Origin: Burhinus oedicnemus
Taxonomy: Eukaryota > Chordata > Aves > Charadriiformes > Burhinidae
Reading direction: 5' to 3'
Length of the DNA: 64,000 nucleotides
Assembly (NCBI GenBank): GCA_008921705.1
Contig: VFFE01007088.1
Location: 1,258,809 to 1,322,808, forward strand
The notes beneath the pieces are model-generated. The model saw nothing but the letters and a program-made list of their open reading frames with translations, did not search any database and was not told where the DNA came from. Shown one piece after another: positions 48,201 to 62,505 of this stretch; position 1 is the stretch's first letter; each line of letters begins with the position of its first letter. The translations under genes and the position numbers were made by a program.

Positions 48201-51200
48201 AAGTTTGATGACGTGTGATGTGTATCAAAGATGTCTGCGGGGGTGTGAGCGTGTATAGCTCCATGTTCCAGTTCCTCTTGCTAAAAGAGTTTGGCTCTGT
48301 ACATGCTTAGAGTCAGGAAGCATTATAGAAAAATGGTATTTTAAACTACAATAAGGAGTGAAAACGGGTACTGGAAGAGGAGCTGGGAGATGATAAACAT
48401 TGTCTTTTAGAGAGCAAGGGTGCAGTGTACGGAGGAAGAGTCCTGTGAAGGTAGTGGAGAGATAACTAAAGGACTTGGAAGTTGAGGCAGCTTCCTACTG
48501 GAGCGGATTGAAAAGTAGATCAGGAGGAATTGAACTTCAGAGCAAACATCTTGCATATTGAGATGTGCTAAATTATATTTACAGATTGGAGTTTAGATGT
48601 GGGTAGCTTGAGCAAGCTACGGAACAGGAATTTGCAGTGATGTGTGATATGGAACTACAAATAAACGCCTGATTTAAGGCTAACATGAGGCAGTTAGAGA
48701 AGCGAGTTGCATGGTATCTCTGCAGCACTCTCACAGTGTGGGCTATCAAAAAGGCCTTTATGAGGAGGATTCTGTCTTTACAGATTTCAGACTTGGAGGA
48801 TTGTTTTGATTTGGGACAGATGAAAAAGAGATGTGTCTGAAGATACTGCTTTCGAAACAAGGAAGTGAAGACAGAGGGGATTTATCTGTCTCTACCGTCT
48901 GAACTATGTTATAGTTCATAGGCACTGTGTTGAAAATTTCAAATGAGCTGGCTTGATCATGTATTGCAAGAATATCTTGAACTTACAGAGATGTTCATTT
49001 TTAACATAGTTGGCAAATACTATTCAAAAGTAATTTTAAATTTTTGGAGGTCGTGATAATTTCCTAGCTCTAGAGTGAGACTGTGTCCAGTGTAGAGCAG
49101 CATTAAGATTCACATTTCCTGCTAAATTGCAACATCAGTGTATCTTTCAAATAAGTTTTGGGTCAAGTATGTATTTCCTTTGATTTCAAGCAAGTGCTTT
49201 TTACTAAAGATCAATGTGGTTTTTTATGTTATGGAAAAATTTCTCTTATTGGTCAACTACCCAACCTGGAAATGCTTTTAGAAGTGATGGTTGTTTTGCT
49301 TAAATGTGCATTGTACCAACTTTAACAAGTCACACTTTGTTGTTTCTATGGAGTATCTTTCTGATATTGAAAACAAGAAACCACGCTACATCTAAACTTA
49401 AAGTAGACTTAAAGCTTTGTTAACATTCACCTTGAAAACTTCAGAAAGTACATTACCTTCTGTATAAAGAATGTTATTTATGACGGATTCTTCTATTTAT
49501 TGTAAAGCAAGATGCATGTTGTAAAGCATGCTTATTTTGTCTTCTGGTTTCTTGGCTTGAAGAAGGGACTGCTTTTTTGCTGCTGTATCTTTTGCACAGA
49601 TGTGCATTTTATTTTTTGCTTAATTTTACTGTAATCCTTCATATGCACATTTGATGACAAAAAAGTAGCAGAACATCCTTTACAAAGTATTTGGATACTT
49701 TACTGTGTACCAAATCATCACTTTGAGTTCTGGGGAAAAAATTAGTATAATGAAACAGCTGAGATCCAAACATGTCAGCATTGATCTTGAGAATAAACGT
49801 TCTGTGTTTTCAGCTGCCCTGTGCAAGGTAGTCTTTTGGAACACGAAATATGTAACTAATATGTGTGAGAAGATGCAAAGGATGTAAACATTATTTGATG
49901 TAAACACTCTCATAATGCTCCATGTTCTGTTTCACTCCAGTGTTGATGATTACTTACTTACACTTTGTATTATTTGGTAAGGAGACATAAAGAACTTCTA
50001 AAGAAACATCACAAGATACACCAGATTATCTCGAGGATAAAATTGATTTTATTCTTCATGGCAATCTTTCCTTATTTCTGTGGGAAAAGTTGTATGATTT
50101 TTAAAAACCAGAATACAAGCTTTTACCTTTTTGGTCATTAACCAGACATGAAGTCCAAATCCTCAAGTTCAGGGAAAAAATACTGCTCTGTCACAACAGA
50201 ACTTCTTGTTCTGATATGGAGAAGTCTGTAGAGCTTGTCGACACAGCCCAAGGCAAATCCTGCTCTATCAATGGGATGGTACAGTGAAACAGTTGAAGGA
50301 ACCTGTCTTGAAGGATTTGTCTGTGAAAGGTTTCCACTGAGAGAGTTACCATGCAGGGGATACGGTCTGTAGAGGTAAGGGTGTCTTATCCTTAATTAAA
50401 AATTCCCTTTTTGGAAAAATATAGGAAAATATTTGTGTAATAGTACCCATAGCATATTCTGAAGTAGTCATTCTTTAAGAAATATCTGTTTGCCCTGTTG
50501 GATAGTTCTGAAAGAATAGCTATATTAAGTGCCTTCATCTTAGTACATTACTACCGTGGTGTCAACAAATTTAGTTTTGGCTAAAGATTGACAGTCTAAA
50601 AGTCAGTGGAAAAACAAAACTTTCCACCAAAACCAGCTATTCTTTTTAGTTTCTTCTTTCCCTTGGCCTTGTCCCCCCACCAACAGACCTCAAGCTTTTA
50701 ATGAGTGTACCTCACTTAGCTTCTTTTGCTTGAACTTGTGAAATCTAACTTCAGTTTTCAAATTGCAAGCAAACGACTTTGTATATATCACTCATATAGT
50801 CTAGACATGATGTCTAGATTGCACGGGTCTGTTTCATAGCATTTGAAATAATCTTAGATTTAAGATTTTTTTTATTTTTTTTTTTTAGCCTTTTGTTTAA
50901 CATTTATATGCTAGTGAACTCAGTGACTACTTTTTTGTCTGACGCTTTCCTCACACTTTGTGCTTTATAGTGTTTGGGGCAGTTCTCTTTAAACACCTTT
51001 AGAATTGTGAACTCAGGCCAAACTCAATTTTCGATATCCAGTTGTTGGACATTCTTCATGGCCAGCCTGAGGATTCAGTAGTTATTCCTTCCAAATACAT
51101 TAGTTAAGGAGAGAGAAAGTAACAGGTTGGATAGTTACTTAGTTGCTACTAGCTTAGGTTCTGCAGGTGTCTTCCCTACAGTTAGACAATGTACATCAGA

Positions 51201-52430
51201 CAATGTAAACTGAGGTCTTTTCTATTTTTTGGCATTCTTGTGGACACGTAGCGCAGTGTCTGGGTTGAGCTTCGTTATCTATTGCCTGGTAACTTTTTCT
51301 CTGAATGGAACAGCAGCAATGACTTTAGATGGTGGCTCTGCAGTCTCTACTGAGAGAAGAATACGCTACAGGCACTGATGTACTTGAATGCCGCTGGAGC
51401 ATTTGCATTCATATCTTTATGCTTCCAGGTGATACTTAGCCTAGTGCAGATGCGCAAGTGTAGACACCTCTGTTCCCTGTACAATCCAAGTTTGTCATAC
51501 ACAGATAGCAAACAATTGTAGCTTCCTCGCCTGTTCACTTCAGACTAAGGCAGTGTGCTTCTCATGTTTTTCAGTAGGTGTACCAGTGTAATGAAAAGTG
51601 TTTTCCTGAGCTGTTTTAGCAGATGGTTTGTCAAGTAGTCCAAGTAAATTACCTCACTTAGAAGAGGAAAGCTCTGAGGGGAAACTGAGGTACTGTGCCC
51701 ATAGCTGTGCATTGATGAGTTCAGCATTGTCATGTTGACTCCCTCTCCCAGCCGCTTTGCATAGTATTAAGAATAAGTAATCCCTGTATCTATCCCAAGA
51801 GATAAGTTTTCCAGAAAGACCTGGAAAATCTTGATTAAAATGATGATCAGTTCATTATCTATAAACGTGCAACTCTGAGGTAGCAGATGTATGTGGAATG
51901 TGTATGCAGTGCCAAAGAGATGGTGTAGAAATTCCAGGTCTACATTGTAAGTGTGCTGCTGTAGGTGAGGATATTGGGGTGCAGGGGGAGGTTGCTGTGA
52001 CTATTCAGAGTTGCTCTCTGGTAGGTTCTGTTCTACGTATCATCTGATCCTCCAAGTAAGATGGTGTGAAGCTGGTTATTTATGCTGCAAAAATACAGAT
52101 CATATGATTATGGGCATATTCTAGGTCCGTTGTTTTATTTCTGTCTGTAGGGCTGCCTTCTTAGATCTTGCAACACGGAGCTGATGTTCTGTCCTAGTGG
52201 GGAACATAAGATGAGTGGCTTTGGCCTCTTCAGTTTAAATTGAAGGCCATAATTAAACTTTTTTCAATTATTGTTCTGTTTGGTTATGTGCTCGTTTGAA
52301 TAATGAAGGAAGGAGTTGCCAAGTTGCCTTGTTTTATTTGTTCTGTTCGACACAATAGAGTTGGGGTCTGGTAGGATTAGTAAGGGAAGAAGATTTCTTG
52401 CCAGAGATATAGGAGAAATCAGGAATGGGA

Positions 52431-52468
52431 TTTTTTTTTTTTTCCCCTTTTTTTCCCCCTCCCCCTGG
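52431..52468. repeat. T/C low-complexity tract
   Basis: A run of T is followed by alternating C and T blocks in SBF2 intron 1. Confidence 0.85.
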
Positions 52469-53434
52469 GATGGGAGAAGGATACTTGTAAACATAAGCCA
52501 GGATCCAGACTCTTAGAACAACAATTTTTTCTTCCTTTTAAATGGACAGTAGGTATCCTATTAAGTTCATAACTTTCTTTTCAGTTTTATATAGCAATTC
52601 TTGTACCTGCATCACAAAAATTGGATTTTTACCGTTTTATTTACCTGTAATAAGATTTGTTTCCAGATCAATGGCTAAAATTTCTATTTTTTTTTTTTCT
52701 GTTAATACGAAGCCTTGGATTTTTTTTTAATTTTGAAAGTAGATTTTTGACTTTGAAAATTCTGAAGTTTGAGTACTCAATCTCCAGTAAATTCTTTTCT
52801 CCTTTGTTTTTCCATTGACAATAAACTTAAAAAAACACCATGATGCTAAATAAATGATGACAGGTACAGATATGGGATAAGGGTAATAGGATGACATGTG
52901 CAAACCCTGTAACTCCTTTTTGTAAATTTCTATTAAAAAATGTAGCTATTAAGTAATACAAGGCCTCAGAGGCCTAGTATGTGAGTTGTGCATGTGTTGA
53001 AAGTCATGGTGATGCCAAACAATATTAGAAATTCCTATTAAAATTTAAAGCTGCATTCGCTGTATAACTGGATATGGAATAGTACTATAAAGCCAGGGAT
53101 GCTATTTCATGACTGCTGAGTTTTCAATGTATTATCTGTTGAGATCTTTTGAAAAACAGCTCCTGTTGAAAGACTTGAAGTCTTTACTGGCTGATAATCA
53201 ATTATTTCTATATGACTGTTTTGCTAAAACAAGAGAATGGCAACAAGTTACAAATGTTAGGCAGTAGAAAGTCTGTATCTTCTCTGTCTGCAGCTCTTCT
53301 CAATAATTGTCAAAATATTTTTATTCTTGTTAGAAAGCATTAAGTGACTTGCTTCAGCTGCCACTTGAACAAAAGTCAACCCCGAAAGCCAATCCTAGTA
53401 AGTTACACAAAAACAAGGGAGACCTGGAAGGCAA

Positions 53435-53525
53435 ACAAATAAACGAACAACACCACAAAAAAACAACCAAACAAAACCCCCAAAACCACCACCACCACCA
53501 AAAACTAAACTAAAACAAAACCCAG
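53435..53525. repeat. A/C-rich low-complexity tract
   Basis: CAAAA-, CAAC- and (CCA)n-like words fill about 90 bp in SBF2 intron 1. Confidence 0.85.
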
Positions 53526-56500
53526 AAATAACTTCTCTTGTTTCCTCATATGTTTTCTATAGAAGTTTGGGGCCTTCAGGTCCCCAGGTGAGTTCTGTAA
53601 TTTCATTTATTTAAGTAATGGATAGCAATAGGTTTTATAGTGTATGTGATCAGCCATTTGAGGGAGGTAATACAGAGAAAGCGTAAGGATGAAGAGGTAA
53701 GACCTGCTTCTGCCGCAGAAGAGGTTTTTTAACCTCTGTGTTGGGAAGACCTTTTTGGTAAATTATGTCAGCCTCTGTATGGTTGAAATACTGTTCAGTA
53801 ACAGGGCAGTGAGGTGTGGAGCATTGACTCTTGTTCAACTTCTCTTCTGCAAACCTGTGGTGCTCTAACTGAAGCATAATAAAAGTATGTGCCTTGCTTG
53901 GTTCTATATGTTGTGCATGCAAATTAAAATACTTCTGCATTTCCAATTGCCAGGATGGGGGAAGGGAGAAAGCAGTAAAGATATCTTGACTTTTTTTTTT
54001 GGGGTGATGCTGGTGATGGTGTGCCTTTTAAAGATTGTTTTGGATATGTTCCTGTTTTATTTCATTGTACCTCTGCATTTAAGTCTTTCCTGCTTCTGTT
54101 AAGTTAATATATGTTATAATTTTATTGTGCATAAGTAGGACATAACCTGAAACCTGGCTGGAGTATATGGAAAACTACTTCAGTTTAAAGACACATGACT
54201 TTTATAAGTTGCACCTTAGAATATTTATGTTGCAATATTAAGCATGTTTTTGTCATAGTAATTGATTCAGCGTGATGTAGCAAGCCTGTAGAGGGCCACC
54301 TTACTAGTGATCTGTAGTACCTTCATGATTTAAAGAAAAACCTTCAAAACTCATTGGTGGATTTTTTTCCCCTCTTGTGTTCTTTCACAGCATGTGAGAA
54401 AGTAACAAATAAATGAGGAGATTAATCTAGCAAGGTTTTTCTCCTGATTAAGTTAATGTTACTTTCATTCAGTGCCATATGTATTAGGGATACAGAACTG
54501 AAAAACAGGACTTAAATTGTAACTTGGACTTCTCTCTTGCAGTGCAATAATAGTTACTCTTGTCATCATGACTGCAAAAAAGTAAAAGATGAGTAATAAG
54601 ATGGATTGGGGAAGATTCCTTGCATAAAGTTGAGACTGGTGTACCTGGGAAGCAAAGAGAAGTGAAAAGTAGAGGTATGTAGGTAGAGTGTGTGCCTGGC
54701 AGAAATCGGTGGGTAAAAGCTGTGCTGTTACCTTACTAACAGTTGATATAAAGTAGATGCCGTACCTTCAGGAAACTGGCGTGATCTGTAGGAAGCTTCT
54801 TATGCATCTGACTGGTAGCTTTTCCTGTTTCATTGGTATTGATGCTCCTCAGATTTTTTTCATTCTCACAGAGAGGTTCTGTTTTTCCTCCTAAATCTCC
54901 ACGGAGACTTTTTGGAGTTGAAGTTAGCAGAGATCATGTACATACAACACTTTCTTGTCACCCATAACTTGTCAGTTCTTTAAACTAATCTCAAGCATTT
55001 GTTAAGTGTGTGATGGCTAGATTGTAATACCCTGTGTAAGAAACATTAGAAAGGAGAAGGCTGTTTGGCTTGGACAATGTTTTTCTGCCATGCTCTTTTT
55101 TTGGTGTCAGGGTTCTGACTGATACCGAACACTGGTTAGATTAGTAAAGAAACTTGCAGCTTATAAATTTAGAGAGCAGCTGTCATCTGTACATAGATTT
55201 CAATTATTTGGCATACTAAACCAGAAAATCAGATAATCAGATTTCAAAGTACTGGTACTTTTGCTAATAATAGAGTGATAAAACTTTTTACTTTGGCGAA
55301 TAGATTGTTAGCAAGATAGAAATTTTGGGTTTGCTTACACTATTTGTCAAATAGAATACCTGTTAATCCTTTGTTCTTGTGAACCAGGCTTACATGTTAA
55401 AATGTCCTTCATAGCAGGGCTAGCGGAAGCAATTTTCAATGTATCATACAGCGTATTTCCTGAATTTTGAGTCTTAAGTTTACAATGATTTCTTTCTTAT
55501 TTCTAAAGATACTAAAGATTCTAAGATACACTAAGATATATATTTCTAGAATATATACTATATATGCTCTGGTTGTGTATGTGTGTATTTTTGGGCTAAC
55601 ACTTGAAAATATTGTCATCCTAAACAAACTAATAGGCCATAGTAATTCTTTTTTTTCTGCTTTTGTGCTCTCTGTATCAGCTGTTCCAATGGAAGAGATG
55701 TAGTTTGTGTAATTCATCTGTGTTGTGGAAGGTGGTGGTTTTTTTTTTTTCTTTTTTTCCTCTCTTCCCCTCAGTAGTCACTGGTTATGTAGGGGTGGTT
55801 GGAAAAAATGAGGAAAGGATAAACCTGAAAGTATAGGGCTTTTTCCTTAGATTGTAAAAATAATTTCCTTGATGGATACATCAGTTAAGATCTTGCAGGT
55901 CCAGTGAAGAGAACTTCAGCATTGATGATTATTATTATTTTGGAATGATAAAGGTGGAAGCTTCTACATTACATCAGAAATAATTGTGACACAGAATACT
56001 CTGATTTTTCAATGCATTCATTAACTTAAAAAGGATAAATTTCCAACTGGCTGTTAATAATGATGTGTTTGGTTGTAGTATAATGGTAGCAGAGTTCAGT
56101 ACTTAATTTGTCAGGTTAAGGAACGCTGAGGGCTAGAACTCTGTTGATGCACAGTCATTTTATAGCTGATGAATCGTCACTGAAAGAAACTTTTGTGTTG
56201 CTGTGCTGTCTTGGCAATTTTCAGCTTGTGTAACAGCCACTTGAAGGTCATGTTTAAGAACAGCCGCTAGGCTTTTTGTACATAACACTGAGGATTGGTC
56301 TTATTCCTACCAGGCAAAGGGTAAGAGAAGTGGAAAGGTGGCTTACAACCAACTTCCACTTGCCCTCTGGTCCTGTGCTGCTGTTCTGGGGCACCAGGCC
56401 AAGAATACATAATGTGAAAGACTTGCTAGTAAACCACATTATTTGAAGATAGAGAAAATATGCAATTTGCAACAATTTGTACATATTATAGAAACGATTG

Positions 56501-56580
56501 CATTTAGCAAGTAGCAAAGAAACAGTTATGTTACGGACTTGTTTAACATTATGAGTATTTTATAATAATGTAATGTCCAG

Positions 56581-56620
56581 TTGTTTTTTTTTGTTTTTTT
56601 TTTGTTTTTTTTTAAAAAAG
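56581..56620. repeat. (T8-9G)n tract ending in an A run
   Basis: T-runs spaced by single G residues are followed by an A run in SBF2 intron 1. Confidence 0.85.
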
Positions 56621-59600
56621 TCAAAGTACTTTCAGACATGTTAGTCTCATATGACAGATTCTTCACTCATCGGGAGTAGAATTCTTGCTGATCTTTTGCC
56701 CTACTAGAAAGTAGTAGCTCCTCTGTAGTCTTCTCATCCCGAAGGCATTATATGTTCTAAAGAATGTGAAAGATATTTCTTAAAGTAAATTCTTTTGTAC
56801 TCAGAGAGAGTATTTACTTTCACTGTTTAAATATTTAAACTTGACTAAGAACAAAGTAATACTTCAGTATAATTTGTAGTTAACTCAGATTGCATCATTC
56901 TAATTGTTCTATACATCTTACGTAGAACACTTTCCTACTAGTTTCAGTTTTTAACTTGTACATCTCTACTATTCTCAAATCTAAAATGTGCTCTTCCAAA
57001 AAAACCCCAAACCCTAAAACCAAAACCACTCACACCTAAAAAGCAAAAAACCTCCCCAACCTTTAACGTTGTTATTCTCTCATGGTACACCTTTGTTAGT
57101 AGTACAGATGAGGCTAATGTCATTCTGCTATGAGTGTTCACAGGTCAGTGTTCTGTCCTCTCCCCTTTCTATGTAGGACTAAGACTGTCACCAACTGAAT
57201 GTTGTTTTCAGTGTATCAGGACCTAATTTTGCCTTTATTCATGATTATTAATTTCTGTCATTTGGAGCCAGTTTTTAAGTGCGTTCTGTCTTTGGCATGT
57301 TGCGCTACAGCATTAGCTGTTCTCCAGAATGTAATTAAATGATTGGAAGTCGTTACTACTGAGGGAGAGAAAGCATCTACTGTTCATCCAGAAATAAAAC
57401 ATTATTACAGTTCAAGCCAAATAGGATAAATAGCCCCAAAACGTTCTTTATTAAATGTCTAGATCAAGTGCCTAAGCTTTTATCATAAAACATGTTGGTA
57501 TGTATAGATGTATTTATAGGTATTTCTGTGTTTCTCTTTTCGGACCTGACTTACATTTGAAGGCTTTTTTTACTCCTACTGAAAATCAATAAAACTCAGT
57601 GCTGGTATGCATTGATTTAAAATACATAGCATATTTATTTATATGCCCAACTTTTATGGGTTTGTTTTCTTCCTTCTTTTGTAAAATGCTATGTGATGTA
57701 AAGTGTTCTGATGCTTTTACTCATGCAGAACTCCAGAGGGGCTGCTGAAGGTGAATCCATTTGTTGCAGTTACTGTGCAGTAGTATGTGTATATCTCTCC
57801 CAAATTGGAATTGATCCAATAAAGAAGTCTTTGAGGTAGTCCATCAGAATCCACAAAGTTGCTAAAATAAATATGCTGTGTTTAAGCTAATATGGAGTAA
57901 TCACATCACCTCTGAAACTGACAGTAGTGTGATATATTTGAGGATTTTTAAAAGAATTTTATTTAAAATTTAAATTATTTAGAGGTAGGTCCTTTCCTTT
58001 TTTTGTGAGCTGAAAAGAAAAAAAGTTTTACTTCTTAAGGTAATGTTTACTTTTAAACCTTCCTCTAGATAGTACATTGTCTATCTCAAAGCCAATGAGA
58101 TCATTCATTCTTTTGTTAATGAATCACTAGAATTATTTGTTTGACAATGAATCACAAAGCAGGTTTCAATGAAGCTTATTGAGGAGTGTATTATTATCAA
58201 ATTTGCATCACAAATGCTGCATTCCTACACATATTTCATTTGGTTTCATTGAGTTACTGATCCTGTTCTTCTTCTCTGCTGCTTCTTTCTCCCCTCCCTG
58301 CCTCATTTTATCTTATTCTCTAAAAGGACAGCTTGAATTCAAGCTTACTACCTCTGGTAGCTGTTGCATTTTCTTTTCTGTTGCTTTAGTGTGATAGTTT
58401 ACCAAGCACTAGCTATGAAGTACACCATTTACTAACTCACACTATTTCTTACAAGTAAGATTAGATGTGAAAATGTTTTGATTACACTGAAATTACCTGG
58501 GTAGATGTTCAGAATTCTATTAAAAGCAAAATTCCACAGTGTAAAATTAGCTGAGAATGTAGGTACTAGTTTCTAGGTCATGTTAAAAAAAAAAGATGAA
58601 CTGCTAGTGCCTGGAAGTGGTCTACACTGTGGAGGTGTATCATTCAAGTTTAGGAGTTAAATTATTTTTAGTTTCTAATCTTACACTTCTTTGTATCATA
58701 CAATCAATTTTCATGTGAGTCAGACTTTAATTACAGGTATGTTTTGATTTTCAATAAATTCTATGTTATCTTCAAGAGCTTTCTTCTGTTCTTCAAACAG
58801 TTGCAGTAGTATGTCCCTGTCATAACAATATTATTGGTGGCATCTTAGGTGGCATTAACAACACTTTGGCATTTCTGAGAAAATTTGGTTCTGAACGTGT
58901 TGATCCAGTCAATAAACTCCAAAAATATGTTTTCTGTTATGGGTATGCTTAGTTAGGTTAGCACCCCTGGCTGTTTCTGAACATACTTGTTGCTTGATAG
59001 AAGAAAATTGGGTAAATGTAAACTGCTGTGAAGTAACAACTGGGAAGTTCATAATGCATTGAGATTTTAATTTATCCTACTTCATTTTGTATGGTTCATA
59101 ATGCTCTGGCTAGTTGGCTAGTGGATGTTCTTTGTGGGGTAGTGGCAATTTAGTGCTGATAACACATTCCGTCTTAAGAGAAGTATGAAAACTTTATTGA
59201 CTTTGGTATTTGCTTGAATTTGCTCTATATTTTTTTGTGATTGCTGTTTGGTTTTGTTTTTTTTCCTTTTTAGAAGAGGAAAAAACATGAAAAAGCAAAA
59301 TAGAATAACAGAAGAGTTTCAATATAATATAGAATTTATGGGTGAACAAAAAAGCCAAATGTATGTGCATTATCTTAACTGGCATAAGTTTTAGTTTACT
59401 GTTTGTTATGACACTGTTTATGAGTTTGTTTCTGCATATTTTTTTTTTTCCCCTGAAGACCTATGAGCTAAATAGTGTGCAGTCTTGATGTGCACACTTT
59501 TTTCTATGTTCATACCCTTCCTTTTGTTTCTCCATCCACTTGTCAGGATGTACAGGAGATGATCGTCTACATACATCTCTAGCCATTGAGATGCAGAGCT

Positions 59601-62460
59601 GTTTCTTAATAGGTGTGATATTTGGGTTTGCTCTTGCTAGGCATTCTCAAGGCTTTCAGCAGCCTCTGCTGCCCTCTCCTGCTGTGCTTTCTGCCTTCTG
59701 TTCTTGGAAAAGTGAGTGACTTTCAGGACGGAGCCAGGACAAAATGGGCCCTTCCGGCTTTGGAAACTGATAGGGTGGAGGGTTCCATGCATCCTGATGC
59801 TCTTCTGTAAAACTGAGATGTTTATAGCTTAATACAGGTTCCCTGCCCCTCCAAAGCATATCCGTGATAGTTATGGGCTGGGGAGAAAGACCTCATGCTA
59901 CTTAGATTGACGTGAACATGAATAAAGCGATGTGAAATTGTCATGCTACTTGTGATAGTAGCATAGTTTCTTACATTTGAAGTGGTAGGCTAATCTTGCA
60001 TGTTCAGGAACTTCTTAATACAGTTTTTCCTATTCCTGGGTCACAGGTAGTAGGAAAAACACCTTCAATTGTATCATTAGTGGTACCAGAAAAATAGATA
60101 CTGGGTATGGAAGTTAATATTTCATGTGTAATTTGGGTGATCTAGGCAATGGTTGACCCGATGGAGGCTAGAATAACAGTTTGCTTTCCTTTTGAAAAAG
60201 GCATAATCTCTCATTCATAAAAATCTTTGCATGTATAGTTAAAATGAGGAAAAATAGTATTTAAAGCTTTGAAAGTGAAACTTCTGTGTAAAGATATGTA
60301 GGAGGGTATGAAAACTACTTTGATAATTCTTTCTCTAGGAGTTAATTACACAGAGGATAGTTGGTGCGAACACTAAGGAAGGGCTTAGAAGTGTGTCCTG
60401 GAAAAGGAGTCATGTGGGGTTTTGCATGTATCCCATTAAATGGTGTAACAGTATCTTTAAGGCTTCTGTTTTGGATAACAAATAGAAACACAGTTTAGAA
60501 CGAGTGTTTGAAAATATGTTTAATTGAGTGTTGTATAAATATGCAATGAAAACAACTAGGACTTGAATGACATTGTACAGGACAAAGAGTACTTGAAGTG
60601 CAGACCTCTGTGGGAAAAGTAATGTTTACTTCAGAAACTATCATCTATCAGTTTGACAAATAAAGCTTAACTGGCATAAATTTCTATTATAAAAAATCTG
60701 CTTATGTAAAGACATTACTGGAATCTAGTTGTATAGTGAAACCTTTCTGAATATATTAATCTGAAATTACAAGTATCTATTCTGTCATTTTTAAGCATTT
60801 ACTCTAGCTAGCTGTATTACAACATATGTTTTATTTATCCAGCATACTTTTGGCTTTAAAGTTCTGGTACAAAAGGCTGCAGCTAATTCAGTAGGCATGT
60901 GTCTTGGGTAGAAATTGGTCTGACAATCCTGAAAATAAAAATAACATGTAAGTTGTTATCTCTTCTCTGGGGAACATTGTAGGTGCATTTATGATATTAT
61001 CGGTGGCTGCTGGCAAGTGTTTGACTGAGCAGGCTTTAGCTGGATCAGGAGATCATATTCTTCCCACAGCTGAGACAAGTTTCTTTTCCTCTGTGCTGCA
61101 GGTGATGAGGAACTCGGCAAAAGGATTTGGAAAGGCTGTGTATTCTACAATAGGCACTGAGTAATTAGTTGGGTCCCTAGTGCACACTGATTGACTCTTA
61201 TTTTCTGGGTATAATTTGGGTCAGAACTCATCCCAGAACATAAGAAGTTTTGATGTTTTAGAAGTAAAGCAAGGTAATATCTTGCTTAAACCCGGCATGC
61301 TAGGCTGTACTGTTTGACAGAGCATTTGATAGGTTTCGGATAACCCTGAAGTTGAAAAAATCCATACTGAGTTAAGGTGACAACATACATAAGGAAGGAT
61401 ATCTTGGAGTAGTTTGATGGGATATCTTTTTGATGTGTCACTTTCAGTATGCAGAGAAATTCTTTCCTCTCTGTAGTTGTGATGATCTGGAAGGATACAT
61501 TTAAGAACAGTTGGAAGTAATTTGGCAATTTGACACTCGGACTGTATTACACATGCAAGTCCCACAGGATTTCAAAGTTTGTAGGGCTTTTGCACTTTAA
61601 TATCCTTTTGCATGTAGCAGCAGGGCTGGATAATAGCATAGTACTTTCATTTGGAGGTTGCATGTTAGAGATTGTGGTGCCTGTAGCCTCCTGGGGTTCT
61701 TCAGTGATAACCTTCTAGGTCTGGAATCTGGGAAACAATGCTGCAATAGTTTGCTTTTATTTTGATTTTTGTGTTTTAAAGCTAAAAGTGCCATTTCTAA
61801 TTAAGGATTTACAGTGGAGTTTCAGTTTTGTGATAGACGTCTGAATAAAAGCAGATGAATAAACCCTAATGTCTGTGGTGCTGGGTAATGATTCTGAATA
61901 CTTTCTTAACATTTCTATTGAGTGTTATGATTGTGGTATATGCAGAATCCAATTAATTACAATTATTGCTGACTTATACATTTAGACACTAACAAATCAG
62001 ATAGAAGACATGCTAGAGTCATAGCCACTAGTTGGGATTGGAATATGGTAGCTTTGTATGTATACGTGAATGCTTTTTTTTTGTTTGTAGATAGCATAGT
62101 TTTAATAGTAACAGATCTGGCGTGCCACTGTTTTTCATTGTTTTGCAGTATGTACATGTGGATTATATGCAAAAGTCAAGCAAATCCTTGGCTTTCCTAG
62201 TCATTAATCATTTATATCACTCTTGTATTTTTTCAGCATGTTTGAACTAACAGCTTAGAGCTTAATGCGAAGATGATTCTAGTCTAAGCCAATGTTCTTC
62301 ATATACAGGTGATACTTATTTCTGGAAGGATTTTAGGATAGTCTTTCCACAGTTGAACTCCTGTTCAGTGATTTTCCTTTGGAATTTTGGATGCAGTTTT
62401 TATTTAGCTTCTTTTGGGAGGTAAGAGTGGAGTGTTGGCTTTGGTTTCTTTCCTAGACTA

Positions 62461-62505
62461 ATTTTTTTCCTCTTTTTTTTGTTTTGAAATTTTTTTTTTT
62501 TTTAA
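62461..62505. repeat. T-rich tract
   Basis: Three T-runs are separated by short interruptions in SBF2 intron 1. Confidence 0.85.
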